Of a stretch of 64,000 bases of DNA, positions 8,501 through 17,902 are shown piece by piece. Origin of the DNA: Streptomyces spinosus (lineage in GTDB: Bacteria; Actinomycetota; Actinomycetes; Streptomycetales; Streptomycetaceae); the NCBI RefSeq assembly GCF_020400655.1, contig NZ_JAINRC010000001.1, forward strand, positions 434,001 to 498,000, in the 5' to 3' direction. The notes under the pieces are model-generated. The model did not search any database, was not told where the DNA came from, and saw only the letters and a program-made list of their open reading frames with translations. Position 1 is the first letter of the stretch. The number at the start of each line of letters is the position of its first letter. The position numbers and the translations under genes are program-made.

Positions 8501-8747
8501 GACCCCCGCCCGCACGCCGCCGGTCCCTGCCCCTCCTGGTCGAACACGTTCACGGGGGGATGCTTGCCCAGCAGGCACCCGGGCAGTCCTGGCGCATGCC
8601 CGATGACCGGTGGTTCGGCCATATCCGTACCGCGGGAGGTCCGGCCACCGGACGGCGCGGCGGCCGGACGTCGCGCCCACCGGACGCCGCCGGACGCCAC
8701 GGACGCCCCGGGACACCGGTCCGGCCGCGTCCGGCACCGGCCGGCGT

Positions 8748-8766
8748 CACGTGGTCACGCCACGTG
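8748..8766. terminator. Small hairpin downstream of poxB
   Basis: CACGTGG-TCACG-CCACGTG forms a 7-base-pair stem, 23 bases past the leftward poxB stop. Probably its terminator. The rest of 8501-8788 shows no gene. Confidence 0.5.
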
Positions 8767-8788
8767 AAACTGGCCGAAATCACTCCCC

Positions 8789-10531
8789 TTAGAGCCGCGG
8801 CACGTTGCGCAGGTTCGAGCGGGCCATCTGGAGCATCCGGCCGACCCCGCCGTCCAGCACGATCTTGGAGGCGGACAGCGCGAACCCGGTGACCATCTCG
8901 GCGCTGATCTTCGGCGGGATGGACAGCGCGTTGGGGTCGGTGACGACGTCCACCAGGGCCGGTCCCTTGTGCCGGAAGGCGTCCTTGAGGGCCCCGGCGA
9001 GCTGCTTGGGCTTCTCCACGCGCACTCCGTAGGCGCCGCAGGCCCGGGCGACGGCGGCGAAGTCGGGGTTGGTGTTGGTGGTGCCGTACGAGGGCAGCCC
9101 GGCGACCAGCATCTCCAGCTCCACCATGCCGAGGGAGGAGTTGTTGAACAGCACCACCTTGACCGGCAGGTCGTACTGCACCAGGGTCAGGAAGTCCCCC
9201 ATCAGCATGGAGAATCCGCCGTCCCCGGCCATCGCGATCACCTGCCGGCGCCGGTCGGTGAACTGGGCGCCGATCGCCATCGGCAGCGCGTTGGCCATCG
9301 ACCCGTGCGAGAAGGAACCGATGATCCGGCGGTGGCCGTTGGGCGAGACGTACCGGGCGGCCCAGACGTTGCACATGCCGGTGTCCACGGTGAACACGCT
9401 GTCCGCGTCGGCGACTTCGTCCAGTACGGCGGCCACGTACTCGGGGTGGATCGGGACGTGCTTGTCGACCTTCCGGGTGTACGCCTTGACCACGCCCTCC
9501 AGCGCGTCGGCGTGCCGCTTCAGCATCCGGTCCAGGAAGCGCCGGTCCTTCTTCTCCCTGACGCGCGGGATCAGGCACCGCAACGTCTCGCGGACGTCGC
9601 CCCACACGGCCAGGTCGAGCCGGGAGCGGCGGCCGAGCACCTCGGGCCGTACGTCGATCTGCGCGATGCGCACGTCGTCCGGCAGGAAGGCGTTGTACGG
9701 GAAGTCGGTGCCGACCAGGATCAGCAGGTCGCACTCGTGGGTGGCCTCGTAGGCGGCGCCGTAACCGAGCAGTCCGCTCATGCCGACGTCGTACGGGTTG
9801 TCGTACTGGATGAACTCCTTGCCGCGCAGCGCGTGCCCGACCGGCGCCTTGATCTTCCCGGCGAACTCCATGACCTCGGCGTGGGCGCCGGCGGTGCCGC
9901 TGCCGCAGAACAGGGTGACCCGGCCGGCCGCGTCGATCATCTCCACGAGCGCGTCGATCTCGGCGTCGCCCGGCCGCACGGTGGGCCGGGAGGCGACGAG
10001 TGCGCTCTGCGCGGCCTTCTCCGGGGCCGGTTCGCCGGCGATGTCGCCGGGCAGGGCCACCACGCTCACCCCGCTGCGGCCCACCGCGTGCTGGATGGCG
10101 GTCTGCAGCAGCCGGGGCATCTGCTTCGGGCTGGAGATCAGCTCGCAGTAGTGGCTGCACTCCTGGAACAGCCGTTCCGGATGGGTCTCCTGGAAGTAGC
10201 CGAGGCCGATCTCGCTCGACGGGATGTGCGAGGCGAGGGCCAGCACCGGGGCCATCGAGCGGTGGGCGTCGTACAGGCCGTTGATCAGGTGCAGGTTGCC
10301 CGGGCCGCAGGAGCCGGCGCAGGCGGCCAGCTTCCCGGTGATCTGGGCCTCGGCGCCGGCGGCGAAGGCGGCGGACTCCTCGTGGCGCACGTGGATCCAG
10401 TCGATGGCGGCGTTGCGGCGGACGGCGTCCACGACCGGGTTGAGGCTGTCGCCGACGACGCCGTACAGGCGCCGCACCCCGGCGCGGACGAGGATGTCGA
10501 CGAACTGCTCGGCGACGTTCTGTTTGGCCAT
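8789..10531 (-). CDS. poxB: Pyruvate oxidase / pyruvate dehydrogenase (quinone), ThDP-dependent
   Basis: 580-residue ThDP- and FAD-dependent enzyme that oxidatively decarboxylates pyruvate to acetate, passing electrons to the quinone pool at the membrane. Seen: the ThDP-activating glutamate in RHEESAAFAAGAEA (about 50), the central FAD-type domain (LFCGSGTAGAH, LGYGAAYEATHECDLLILVG) and the ThDP-Mg motif GDGGFSMLMGDF ... FNNSS (about 430-460). The full length and intact motifs indicate an active enzyme; acetolactate synthase is less likely because the pattern follows PoxB throughout. Transcribed alone, with its own ATG at 10531. Confidence 0.92.
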   Translation of the reverse strand: MAKQNVAEQFVDILVRAGVRRLYGVVGDSLNPVVDAVRRNAAIDWIHVRHEESAAFAAGAEAQITGKLAACAGSCGPGNLHLINGLYDAHRSMAPVLALASHIPSSEIGLGYFQETHPERLFQECSHYCELISSPKQMPRLLQTAIQHAVGRSGVSVVALPGDIAGEPAPEKAAQSALVASRPTVRPGDAEIDALVEMIDAAGRVTLFCGSGTAGAHAEVMEFAGKIKAPVGHALRGKEFIQYDNPYDVGMSGLLGYGAAYEATHECDLLILVGTDFPYNAFLPDDVRIAQIDVRPEVLGRRSRLDLAVWGDVRETLRCLIPRVREKKDRRFLDRMLKRHADALEGVVKAYTRKVDKHVPIHPEYVAAVLDEVADADSVFTVDTGMCNVWAARYVSPNGHRRIIGSFSHGSMANALPMAIGAQFTDRRRQVIAMAGDGGFSMLMGDFLTLVQYDLPVKVVLFNNSSLGMVELEMLVAGLPSYGTTNTNPDFAAVARACGAYGVRVEKPKQLAGALKDAFRHKGPALVDVVTDPNALSIPPKISAEMVTGFALSASKIVLDGGVGRMLQMARSNLRNVPRL

Positions 10532-10600
10532 GGCGCGCGTCAGCCCCTTCGCTGTCCCGGGATACGGCCCTCCCGTTCCATCAATCCACAGGGGCGACGG

Positions 10601-11956
10601 TTACGCCTCCCACACGGCCGCCGCCGTACGGTCGTCGGCGTAGCCCTTCACCCGTACCTGGGCGTCGGCGAGGAAGGCGGCGAGGCCCGGCGGGGTACCG
10701 CCCGACCAGCGACGGGCCAGGTAGGCGCAGAGGGCGGGCTCGTCGCGCAGCGGGCCGGCAAGGCCCGCCGTGCACATCACCAGCGCATCACCCGGGCGGG
10801 CTACCGAGGCCCGGAACCGGAACGGTTCGCGGGGCGGCTCCGGGTCCGGCGGCGCGGGCTCGAAGGGGCTCGGCGGGGCCGGGAGGCCGAGGTCCATCGT
10901 CAGCCGGTCGCCCTCGGGCGTCCGCTCCGGCGGCGAGCCGGGGCCGGCGACGGCTGCGCCGGCGGCGCCCTCGGGCGCGACCCGCGGCTCGATGTCCTGC
11001 CAGGCGTCGTCCCGCAGCCGGAACAGCCCGCCGTCCCCGACGCCGAAGAAGACGCGGGTACGGCAGTCCGGGTCGGCGGGCAGCAGCAGACAGCGCAGGC
11101 TCGCCGTGTACTGCCCGGGGTCCAGGCCCTGTTCGGCGGCGCTCTCGCGGAGCCTGCCGAGACTGCGGTCGGTCAGCCGGTGCAGGCCCGACTTCAGGTC
11201 GCCGCGCCGGGCCGCGCGGATGTCCGCCACGAGCCGCTGGTGGCTGCGGCCCACGGCCCGCCCGATCGAGCGGCACGCCTCGGCCGCCGCCAGGTGCGCG
11301 CCCGGCGCGGACCGGGCCCCGGTGGCCATCGCGACCAGGAGCAGCGCCTGTTCCCCGGTCCCGAACCGCGCGGTGAGCAGCGCGTCCCGGCGCGGCTCGC
11401 CGCGGTAGCGGGACGAGTCCCCGCGCAGCGACACCGCCCGCAGGGTGCAGGCCCCGTACCGGGCGCCGTCCAGCACGGTGTCCGCGACCAGTTGCCCGAG
11501 TTCGTCCGGTTCGGCGAGCGGAAGCGCGGTGGGCTCGGGGTCGTAGGTGGGGGGTCCGGAGCCGACGTAGTCGACGGAGGGGGGCGGGGTGCTCCGCGGT
11601 GAGGGAGTGCTTCCGGGTGGCGCGGCGCCCTCCACGGGCGGGGCGGGTGCGGACGGTGGCGGCGGCGCGGTCCGCTGCGTCGGTACCGGCGCCTTCGCGG
11701 GTACCGGTGCCGGATCCACCGGGTCCGGTTCGGCCGGTCCGGGATCGACCGGTACCGCGTCGGCCGGTTCCCGGTCCACCGGGCCGGGGTCCACCGTGTC
11801 CGCGGGCCGTCTCCCCACCGCGTTCCGCGCCGAGGCGAAACGGTCGTCCAGGGAATCGGGCGCCGCGGTGGGGCCCGTGTCCTCGGTGCGGTCGTCGTAC
11901 AGCTGCCCCCACCAGTCGTCGTCGTGACGGGCGGAGGTTCCCCCCTGCTGGCTCAT
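10601..11956 (-). CDS. PP2C-like domain protein with a Pro-rich N-terminus, metal ligands apparently lost
   Basis: 451 residues. Residues about 40-130 are a low-complexity Pro/Asp/Ala region (repeated DPGP and DPAP). Residues about 150-451 align in layout with PP2C-family Ser/Thr phosphatases (SLRGDSSRYRGEPRRDALL, SIGRAVGRSHQRL, GVGDGGLFRLRDDAW, RPGDALVMCTAGLAGPL). The canonical metal-binding DGxGG is missing (VAMATGARS at that place), as is the late Asp-Asn pair, so catalysis is doubtful. It may be a pseudophosphatase that binds phosphoproteins. The ATG at 11956 gives MSQQGGTSARHDDDWWGQLYDD, a sensible cytoplasmic start. Confidence 0.72.
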   Translation of the reverse strand: MSQQGGTSARHDDDWWGQLYDDRTEDTGPTAAPDSLDDRFASARNAVGRRPADTVDPGPVDREPADAVPVDPGPAEPDPVDPAPVPAKAPVPTQRTAPPPPSAPAPPVEGAAPPGSTPSPRSTPPPSVDYVGSGPPTYDPEPTALPLAEPDELGQLVADTVLDGARYGACTLRAVSLRGDSSRYRGEPRRDALLTARFGTGEQALLLVAMATGARSAPGAHLAAAEACRSIGRAVGRSHQRLVADIRAARRGDLKSGLHRLTDRSLGRLRESAAEQGLDPGQYTASLRCLLLPADPDCRTRVFFGVGDGGLFRLRDDAWQDIEPRVAPEGAAGAAVAGPGSPPERTPEGDRLTMDLGLPAPPSPFEPAPPDPEPPREPFRFRASVARPGDALVMCTAGLAGPLRDEPALCAYLARRWSGGTPPGLAAFLADAQVRVKGYADDRTAAAVWEA

Positions 11957-12253
11957 GCCCCTGATTGTCCACCGCGCGGGCGGCCGGAAAACGGGACATG
12001 AGGAAAATCCGGCGCATCGCCCCCGTCGAACAGCGTGTCGAGGAACGTCTGAACCGCCGTACGAGCGGGGGCTGATGGCCGCCGGGCGGCCCCACCCCCC
12101 ACGGGAGGACCGCCCGGCGACGTCCGTTCCCACCTTGGCAGAGTCACCACCGGTACGGCGATGATGTCCGGCGGCGGGTTTGCGCCGTGGCCGGTTTCCG
12201 CCAGGCCGTTCCGCTTTCCGTCGGTTGGTGTGCGCAGAGAGGGACGCGGGGCG

Positions 12254-13243
12254 ATGCTGGCAGCGATAGGACTGGACGAGACGCACGAGGCGGCGTACCG
12301 GGCGCTGGTGTCCGTGGGCGCGGCCGACGTCACCGATCTGGCGCGGCGTCTGGCGCTGGCGGAGCACGACACCGAGCGGGCGCTGCGCCGGCTGGAGCGG
12401 CAGGGTCTCGCGGCCCAGTCCTCGGCGTGGCCGGGCCGCTGGGTCGCGGCTCCGCCCGGGGTGGCGCTGGGCGCGCTGCTCACCCGGCAGCGGCACGAGC
12501 TGGAGAAGGCGGAGCTGGCGGCGGCGCTGCTCGCGCAGGAGTACCGGGCGGCGGCGGCGGAGCCGGCGGTGCACGACCTGGTGGAGGTGGTGACCGGCGC
12601 GTCGGCGGTCGCCCAGCGCTTCCTCCAGCTCCAGCTGGGCGCGGCCGAGGAGGTGTGCGCGCTGGTGACCGGCAACCCGGTGGTCGTGTCCGGCATGGAG
12701 AACGACGCGGAGGAGCAGGCGGCCGGGCGCGGGGTGCGCTACCGGGTGGTGGTGGAGCGCGCGGTGCTGGACCTGCCGCACGGGCTGTCCGAGCTGACGG
12801 CGGCGCTCGGCCGGGACGAGCGGGTGCGGGTGGTGGACCGGGTGCCGACGAAGCTGGTGGTGGCCGACCGGTCGCTCGCGATGGTGCCGCTGACGTCGAG
12901 GACGGCGGAGCCGGCCGCGCTGGTGGTGCACGCCAGCGGGCTGCTGGAGCTGCTCGCCGGGCTGTTCGAGTCGGTGTGGCGGGAGGCGCTGCCGCTGCGG
13001 CTGGGGCCCGCGGGGGTGAGCGAGGAGGAGCCGGACGGCCCGGACGCCGTCGATCTGGAGGTGCTGTCGCTGCTGCTGGCCGGGCTGACCGACGCGAGCG
13101 TCGCCAAACAGCTGGACCTGGGCCTGCGGACGGTGCAGCGCCGGGTGCGGCGCCTGATGGAACTGGCCGGGGCGAGGACCCGGCTCCAGCTGGGCTGGCA
13201 CGCCTGCGAACGCGGCTGGGTGTCCCGCGAAGCCGCCGGCTGA
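12254..13243 (+). CDS. TrmB-like / LuxR-type HTH transcriptional regulator
   Basis: 329 residues. The N-terminal TrmB/winged-helix module reads LAAIGLDETHEAAYRALVSV ... LARRLALAEHDTERALRRLE (about 2-65). A central domain of unknown ligand follows, and a C-terminal LuxR-type HTH (LSLLLAGLTDASVAKQLDLGLRTVQRRVRRL, about 272-302). This two-HTH design is common in Streptomyces. The ATG at 12254 begins exactly at the conserved N-terminus and is preceded by GAGAGGGA; an open frame to 12161 is likely untranslated. No obvious target neighbour. Confidence 0.83.
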   Translation: MLAAIGLDETHEAAYRALVSVGAADVTDLARRLALAEHDTERALRRLERQGLAAQSSAWPGRWVAAPPGVALGALLTRQRHELEKAELAAALLAQEYRAAAAEPAVHDLVEVVTGASAVAQRFLQLQLGAAEEVCALVTGNPVVVSGMENDAEEQAAGRGVRYRVVVERAVLDLPHGLSELTAALGRDERVRVVDRVPTKLVVADRSLAMVPLTSRTAEPAALVVHASGLLELLAGLFESVWREALPLRLGPAGVSEEEPDGPDAVDLEVLSLLLAGLTDASVAKQLDLGLRTVQRRVRRLMELAGARTRLQLGWHACERGWVSREAAG

Positions 13244-13265
13244 CCTCCGGTGCCGGCCCCGCCGG

Positions 13266-14534
13266 TCACCTGCCCGCGGGGCGCGGGCGCGGTGCGGCGC
13301 GGGTGACCGGCACCGTGGTGTGGGCGCGGCCCGTGAGGCCGGGGCCGAGCGGTCCCCGGGTCAGCACGCGGTGGACGGTGTCGGCGACGGCGGCCATGCC
13401 GGCGTCGTTGAAGTGCAGGTGGTCGCCGGGGTCGTAGGCGGGCAGGATGCGGCCGGGGTCGTCCGGGTCACGTACGGTCGCGTCCGCGTCGGCGACCGCG
13501 TCGAAGGTGCCGCCGTCCCGGATGAAGGCGTTCACCCGCTGCCGTACCGCCTCGCCGGCGGCGGTCCAGGCGGGGTACCCGCCGTACGGGGTGAGGGTGA
13601 CGCCGACGACCCGGACACCACGGGCGTGGGCGCGGGTCACCATGGCCCGGTAGGCGTCCGCGAACGCGGTGGCGTCGGTCGCCTCCGGGGTGCCCTTGAT
13701 GTCGTTGATGCCCTCGAAGACGACGAGGACCCGTACCCCGGCCCGGTCCAGCGCGTCCGTGTCCAGGCGGGCGAGGGCGCTCGGTCCGGCGCCGTCGAGG
13801 AGCAGCCGGTTGCCGGCGATGCCCGCGTTGAGGACGCCGAGCCGTCGCTCGCGCAGCCGCAGGGCGAGCCGGTCGGGCCAGCGGTGGTTGGTGTCGGGGG
13901 TGGAGCCGTTGCCGTCGGTGAGCGAGTCCCCGAAGGCCACGACGGCGCCGGCGGCGGGCCCGCGGACGTCGACGCCGGTGACGTAGTACCAGCGGCTGGT
14001 GGTCGCCGTGTACGCGGAGCCGTCCTCGTCGGCGGCCCGGCCGGCGCCGGCCGGGGCCACGTAGCTGGTCTGGAGCGCGGTGCGGTGGTAGGTGGCGGGC
14101 CCGGAGTTCCGCGGGGTGTACACGGTGACGAGCAGGTCGGCGCCGGGCGGCACGCGCAGCGGCACCGGGTCGGTGACGGCGTCCGCGCCCGCCGGGACGG
14201 TCAGCTCCGTGGCACTGCGGAAGGTGGCGGTGCGCAGGGTGCCGGGTACGGCCTCGGGGCCGGCCGCCCGGCTCAGCGCGACGGTGACCGCGCCGAGGCG
14301 CAGGGGCGCGGTGCCGAGCCGGTTGCTGAGCCGGACGCGGACCGCGGTGCCGCCGACGCTGAGGTGGAGGACGTTGCGGACGGCGGCGCCGGGCAGCGCG
14401 GCGGCGGTGCCGGAGGGCGCGCTCTCCCAGCTGCCGGTCCAGGGCGGCGGGGCCGGCTCGGCGGCGGCCGGTGCCGTCAGGCCCGGCAGCAGTGCCGGGA
14501 GGAGGCCCGTGAGGACCCGTACGACCCTGGTCAT
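13266..14534 (-). CDS. Secreted SGNH/GDSL hydrolase
   Basis: 422 residues with a signal peptide (MTRVVRVLTGLLPALLPGLTAPAAA; likely cleavage near 25). An N-terminal beta-rich region (about 30-190) precedes the SGNH domain: block I GDSLTDG with the Ser near 204, GIAGNR, GIND near 275, and the catalytic Asp-x-x-His (GDHLHFND, 371-374). It is probably an exported esterase; family members deacetylate polysaccharides or cleave lipids, and the substrate cannot be read from sequence. The start is the ATG at 14534 because the signal peptide begins there; an upstream in-frame ATG at 14579 would add 15 residues ahead of it. Confidence 0.88.
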   Translation of the reverse strand: MTRVVRVLTGLLPALLPGLTAPAAAEPAPPPWTGSWESAPSGTAAALPGAAVRNVLHLSVGGTAVRVRLSNRLGTAPLRLGAVTVALSRAAGPEAVPGTLRTATFRSATELTVPAGADAVTDPVPLRVPPGADLLVTVYTPRNSGPATYHRTALQTSYVAPAGAGRAADEDGSAYTATTSRWYYVTGVDVRGPAAGAVVAFGDSLTDGNGSTPDTNHRWPDRLALRLRERRLGVLNAGIAGNRLLLDGAGPSALARLDTDALDRAGVRVLVVFEGINDIKGTPEATDATAFADAYRAMVTRAHARGVRVVGVTLTPYGGYPAWTAAGEAVRQRVNAFIRDGGTFDAVADADATVRDPDDPGRILPAYDPGDHLHFNDAGMAAVADTVHRVLTRGPLGPGLTGRAHTTVPVTRAAPRPRPAGR

Positions 14535-14722
14535 GTGTGTCCGCCCTTCCCCGTCGGCCGTCGGAGGCGACCGTGCCACACGGGCGGGCCGCGCCGCCGG
14601 AGCATCGACGGCGGTCCACCCGCTCGGCGCAACGGGGGAACCGGGGAGCGACGGGGCGGCGCGGGCACCGGGCGCAGGCGGCGGGGGCCGACGGCGCGGC
14701 GGGCGGCGTCGGGGGCGGCGCG

Positions 14723-15211
14723 TCAGGGGAGCACGCCCTCCAGGGTGAGCAGCCGGACCTTGCGCTCAAGTCCCCCCGCGTACCCGGTCATCGATCCGTT
14801 CGCGCCGATCACCCGGTGGCAAGGGCGCACGATGAGCAGCGGGTTGGCGCCGATCGCCCCGCCGACGGCGCGAACGGCCGCGCGGGGCGCGCCGATCCGG
14901 GCGGCGATCTCGCCGTAGGTGGCGGTGGCGCCGTACGGCAGCTCGTCCAGCGCGGCCCAGACCCGCTGCCGGAACTCGGTGCCGGCCGCCCGCAACGGCA
15001 GCCGGAACTCCTTCAGTTCCCCGGCGAAGTAGGCGGCGAGCTGTCCGGCGGCGTCGCGGAACGGGCCGGGGTCGTGCCGCCAGGCGTCCTGGACGGTCCG
15101 GCCGCCCTTCTGCCCGGGCACGGACAGGGAGGTGAGCGCGCCGTCCGCGTCGGCGGTGAGCAGCAGCCGCCCGACGGGGGTGTCCAGGTGGGTGCAGTAG
15201 ACGGTGGTCAT
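14723..15211 (-). CDS. ogt: Methylated-DNA--protein-cysteine methyltransferase
   Basis: 162-residue suicide repair protein that removes O6-methyl groups from guanine onto its own cysteine. The active site PCHRVIGANGSMTGYAGG is intact (Cys near 126), and the helix-turn-helix YGEIAARIGAPRAAVRAVGG lies just before it. It sits 65 bases downstream of the Ada/AlkA fusion gene on the same strand, so the two are almost certainly one alkylation-response operon, a common actinobacterial arrangement. Confidence 0.94.
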   Translation of the reverse strand: MTTVYCTHLDTPVGRLLLTADADGALTSLSVPGQKGGRTVQDAWRHDPGPFRDAAGQLAAYFAGELKEFRLPLRAAGTEFRQRVWAALDELPYGATATYGEIAARIGAPRAAVRAVGGAIGANPLLIVRPCHRVIGANGSMTGYAGGLERKVRLLTLEGVLP

Positions 15212-15276
15212 CGCGGCGGTCCTCGGATCGGGGGTGGTCGGGGTGCGGGCGGACAGGGCGGTTCCCGGGCCGGCGG

Positions 15277-16674
15277 TCACGGAAGTGGCTCCCCCGCCAC
15301 CAGCAGGTGCCGCACGGCGTACGACCGCCAGGGCCGCCAGGTGCCCGGGACACCGGCGCCGGGCGGGGCGACGTCGGGATCGCCGAGCGCGCGGACGCGC
15401 AGGGTGGCGACGGTGGCCGGGTCCATGCCGGGCAGCGCGAGCAGGGCCTCCTCGGCGTCGTGCCGGTCGGCGCCCGGGTCCAGTCGTACGGTGCCGTCGG
15501 CGAGGGCGGCGGCGAGCGCGCCGAGCGGTCCGCCGGGCTCGGCCTCGGCGAGGACGGCGGGCTCCGGGAAGAGGTGGGTCAGGCTCCCGTGGGGCGCGTC
15601 GAGCACCTTGCCGTACCGGCGCACCAGTTCCGCGGCGCCGTTCAGGCCGGCCAGGGCGCGTACGGCGGGCTCCAGCGGGTCCACGGCACCGGGCGAGCGC
15701 AGTCCGGGCCGGGCGGCGACCAGCGGGGCGAGCCGGGGGTCGGCGCCGAGCCGCTCGTCGACGGCGTACGGGTCGGCGTCCAGGTCGAGCAGCCGGCGCA
15801 GCCGCTGCACGGCGGTGGTGAGGTCCCGGGGGTCGGTGAGGTGCAGCCGGGCGTCGAGCCAGCCGCCCGGACGGGTGCCGGTGCCGGTCCGCGGGGTGCG
15901 GACGCGTTCGTGGACGGCGGCGAGACCGGTGCCGTACGGCAGGCGCAGGGTGCGCCGGTAGGTGCGGGCGCCTCGGGCGCCGGTCACCTCCTCGACGCCC
16001 GGTACGGCCTCCCGCGTGAGCTGGTCGAAGACGGCGGCGGACTGGTAGGGGCCGCGGTGGGCGAGCCGGAGGGGGATGCCGGCTCCGGGTGCGGCCCGGC
16101 GGGCGGCCCGGTCGCGGGGTGCGGCGGCCCGCACCCCGGTGGGGGTCGCCGCGTACACCTCGCGGATGGTGTCGTTGAACTGCCGCACGCTGGCGAACCC
16201 GGACGCGAAGGCGATCTCGGTGACCGGCAGGTCGGTGGTCTGGAGCAGCACCCGCGCGGTGTGCGCCCGCTGGGCCCGGGCGAGCGCCACGGGCCCGGCG
16301 CCCAGCTCGGCGGTGAGCTGCCGCTGGACCTGCCGGGCGCTGTAGCCGAGCCGCGCGGCGAGACCTGCGACGCCCTCGCGGTCCACGACGCCGTCGGCGA
16401 TCAGCCGCATGGCCCGGCCGACGACGTCCGCGCGGACGTTCCACTCGGCCGAGCCCGGCACGGCGTCCGGCCGGCACCGCCGGCAGGCCCGGAACCCGGA
16501 GCCCTGCGCGGCGGCGGCCGTCGCGAAGAACCGCACGTTGTGCCGTTTCGGCGTCACGGCCGGGCAGCTGGGCCGGCAGTAGATGCCGGTGGTCTCGACG
16601 GCGAAGAAGAACACGCCGTCGAACCGCCCGTCCCGGCTCCGTACCGCCTCGTACCTGCTGTCTTCGTCCTTCAC
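15277..16674 (-). CDS. Ada-type regulator fused to a degenerate AlkA glycosylase domain
   Basis: 465 residues in three parts. An N-terminal Ada zinc domain (1-75) has all four ligand cysteines (33, 37, 64, 67; IYCRPSCP, FRACRRC), one of which normally accepts methyl from phosphotriesters. An AraC HTH follows (about 85-185). The C-terminal AlkA-like domain has LPGMDPATVATLRVRALGD (414-432), but next comes PDVAPPGAGVPGTWRPWRSY: the short stretch that normally carries the catalytic aspartate is missing. The HhH region near 330 is also shortened. The regulator half looks functional, while glycosylase activity is doubtful. GTG start at 16674; the gene drives ogt. Confidence 0.85.
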   Translation of the reverse strand: MKDEDSRYEAVRSRDGRFDGVFFFAVETTGIYCRPSCPAVTPKRHNVRFFATAAAAQGSGFRACRRCRPDAVPGSAEWNVRADVVGRAMRLIADGVVDREGVAGLAARLGYSARQVQRQLTAELGAGPVALARAQRAHTARVLLQTTDLPVTEIAFASGFASVRQFNDTIREVYAATPTGVRAAAPRDRAARRAAPGAGIPLRLAHRGPYQSAAVFDQLTREAVPGVEEVTGARGARTYRRTLRLPYGTGLAAVHERVRTPRTGTGTRPGGWLDARLHLTDPRDLTTAVQRLRRLLDLDADPYAVDERLGADPRLAPLVAARPGLRSPGAVDPLEPAVRALAGLNGAAELVRRYGKVLDAPHGSLTHLFPEPAVLAEAEPGGPLGALAAALADGTVRLDPGADRHDAEEALLALPGMDPATVATLRVRALGDPDVAPPGAGVPGTWRPWRSYAVRHLLVAGEPLP

Positions 16675-16753
16675 GCGGTCCAGTGTGGAACGCGCGAAGG
16701 GCGGGGGCCAGCGGAAATCGGACGTGGAGCTGACGGGCGCGGCCGGGGTGTGC

Positions 16754-17848
16754 CTACGCCCACCGTCCCCGCTTCGCCTCCATCGCCGCCTTGCCCTCGG
16801 CTCCCTTCCGCCGCCATTCCCGGCGCAGTTCCGCGCGGACCCTGGCGTCCGTCTTGGCCACGATCCACTGGTTCTCCCGCAGCAGCTTGCGGTAGCTCTC
16901 CAGCCGCCGCTGGGGCAGTTCGCCGTCCTCCACGGCGGACCGCACCGCGCAGCCCGGCTCGGACTCGTGGGCGCAGTCGTGGAACCGGCACCGCTCGGCC
17001 AGTTCCTCGATCTCGGTGAACACCTGTCCGACGCCGGTCCCGGCGTCGAAGAGGCCGACGCCCCGCAGCCCGGGTGTGTCGATGAGCACCCCGCCGGAGG
17101 GCAGGGCGAGCAGGTTGCGGGTGGTCGTGGTGTGCCGTCCCTTGCCGTCGACGTCGCGGGCCGCCCGCACGTCCATGACCTCGGCGCCGACGAGCGCGTT
17201 GGCGAGGGTGGACTTGCCCGCGCCCGACTGGCCGAGCAGCACGCTCGTACCGGAGCCGACGAGTGCGACGAGCACGTCGAGTCCTTCGCCGTGCAGGGCG
17301 CTGACGGTGAGGACCGGCACGCCGGGCGCACTGGTCTCCACGTCCTGCACGAGGTGGGCGAGGGTGACCGGGTCCGGCACGAGGTCGGCCTTGGTGAGGA
17401 CGACGACGGGCTGGGCGCCGGACTCCCAGGCGAGGGCGAGGAAGCGTTCGACACGGCCGAGGTCGAGTTCGACGGCGAGGGACACGGCGACGACGGCGTG
17501 GTCGACGTTGGCGGCGAGGATCTGCCCCTCGGACCGCTTGGAGGAGGTGGAGCGGACGAAGGCGGTGCGGCGCGGCAGGCAGGCGCGCACGTACCGGGGG
17601 TCGCCGCCGGGGTCGACGGCGACCCAGTCCCCCGTGCACACGACCTTCATCGGGTCGCGGGGCACGACGAACTCGGTGTCGGCGCGGACGGTGCCGTCCG
17701 CGGTGACGACGTCGCACTGTCCGCGGTCGACCCGGACGACCCGTCCGGGCAGCAGCCCGTCGGCCTCGAACGGGGCGAACGCCTCGGCCCAGGACTCGTC
17801 CCAGCCGTAGGGAGCCAGTGCGGAGAAAGCAGCGGAGGTGGAAGTCAA
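16754..17848 (-). CDS. rsgA: Ribosome small-subunit-dependent GTPase A
   Basis: 364 residues; circularly permuted GTPase that assists late 30S maturation. An OB-fold comes first, then G4 TKAD (152-155) ahead of G1 GQSGAGKST (206-214) and G3 DTPG (257-260), the diagnostic permutation. The C-terminal zinc site is Cys287, Cys292, His294, Cys300 (CRFHDCAHESEPGC). The start is a TTG at 17848 with GAAGGG six bases upstream; no ATG or GTG fits as well. It follows the small peptide gene at 17903-17974 by 54 bases and is probably co-transcribed with it. Confidence 0.93.
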   Translation of the reverse strand: MTSTSAAFSALAPYGWDESWAEAFAPFEADGLLPGRVVRVDRGQCDVVTADGTVRADTEFVVPRDPMKVVCTGDWVAVDPGGDPRYVRACLPRRTAFVRSTSSKRSEGQILAANVDHAVVAVSLAVELDLGRVERFLALAWESGAQPVVVLTKADLVPDPVTLAHLVQDVETSAPGVPVLTVSALHGEGLDVLVALVGSGTSVLLGQSGAGKSTLANALVGAEVMDVRAARDVDGKGRHTTTTRNLLALPSGGVLIDTPGLRGVGLFDAGTGVGQVFTEIEELAERCRFHDCAHESEPGCAVRSAVEDGELPQRRLESYRKLLRENQWIVAKTDARVRAELRREWRRKGAEGKAAMEAKRGRWA

Positions 17849-17902
17849 GGGAGACCCTTCACAAGGGTGGCCCCGGGCAGGCGCGTACGGTGCGCGGTCG
17901 GT

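Noticed and set aside
8969..11602. 877-codon open frame on the plus strand opposite poxB and the PP2C-like gene
   Set aside because: It runs across two real genes on the other strand and has no protein-like composition.
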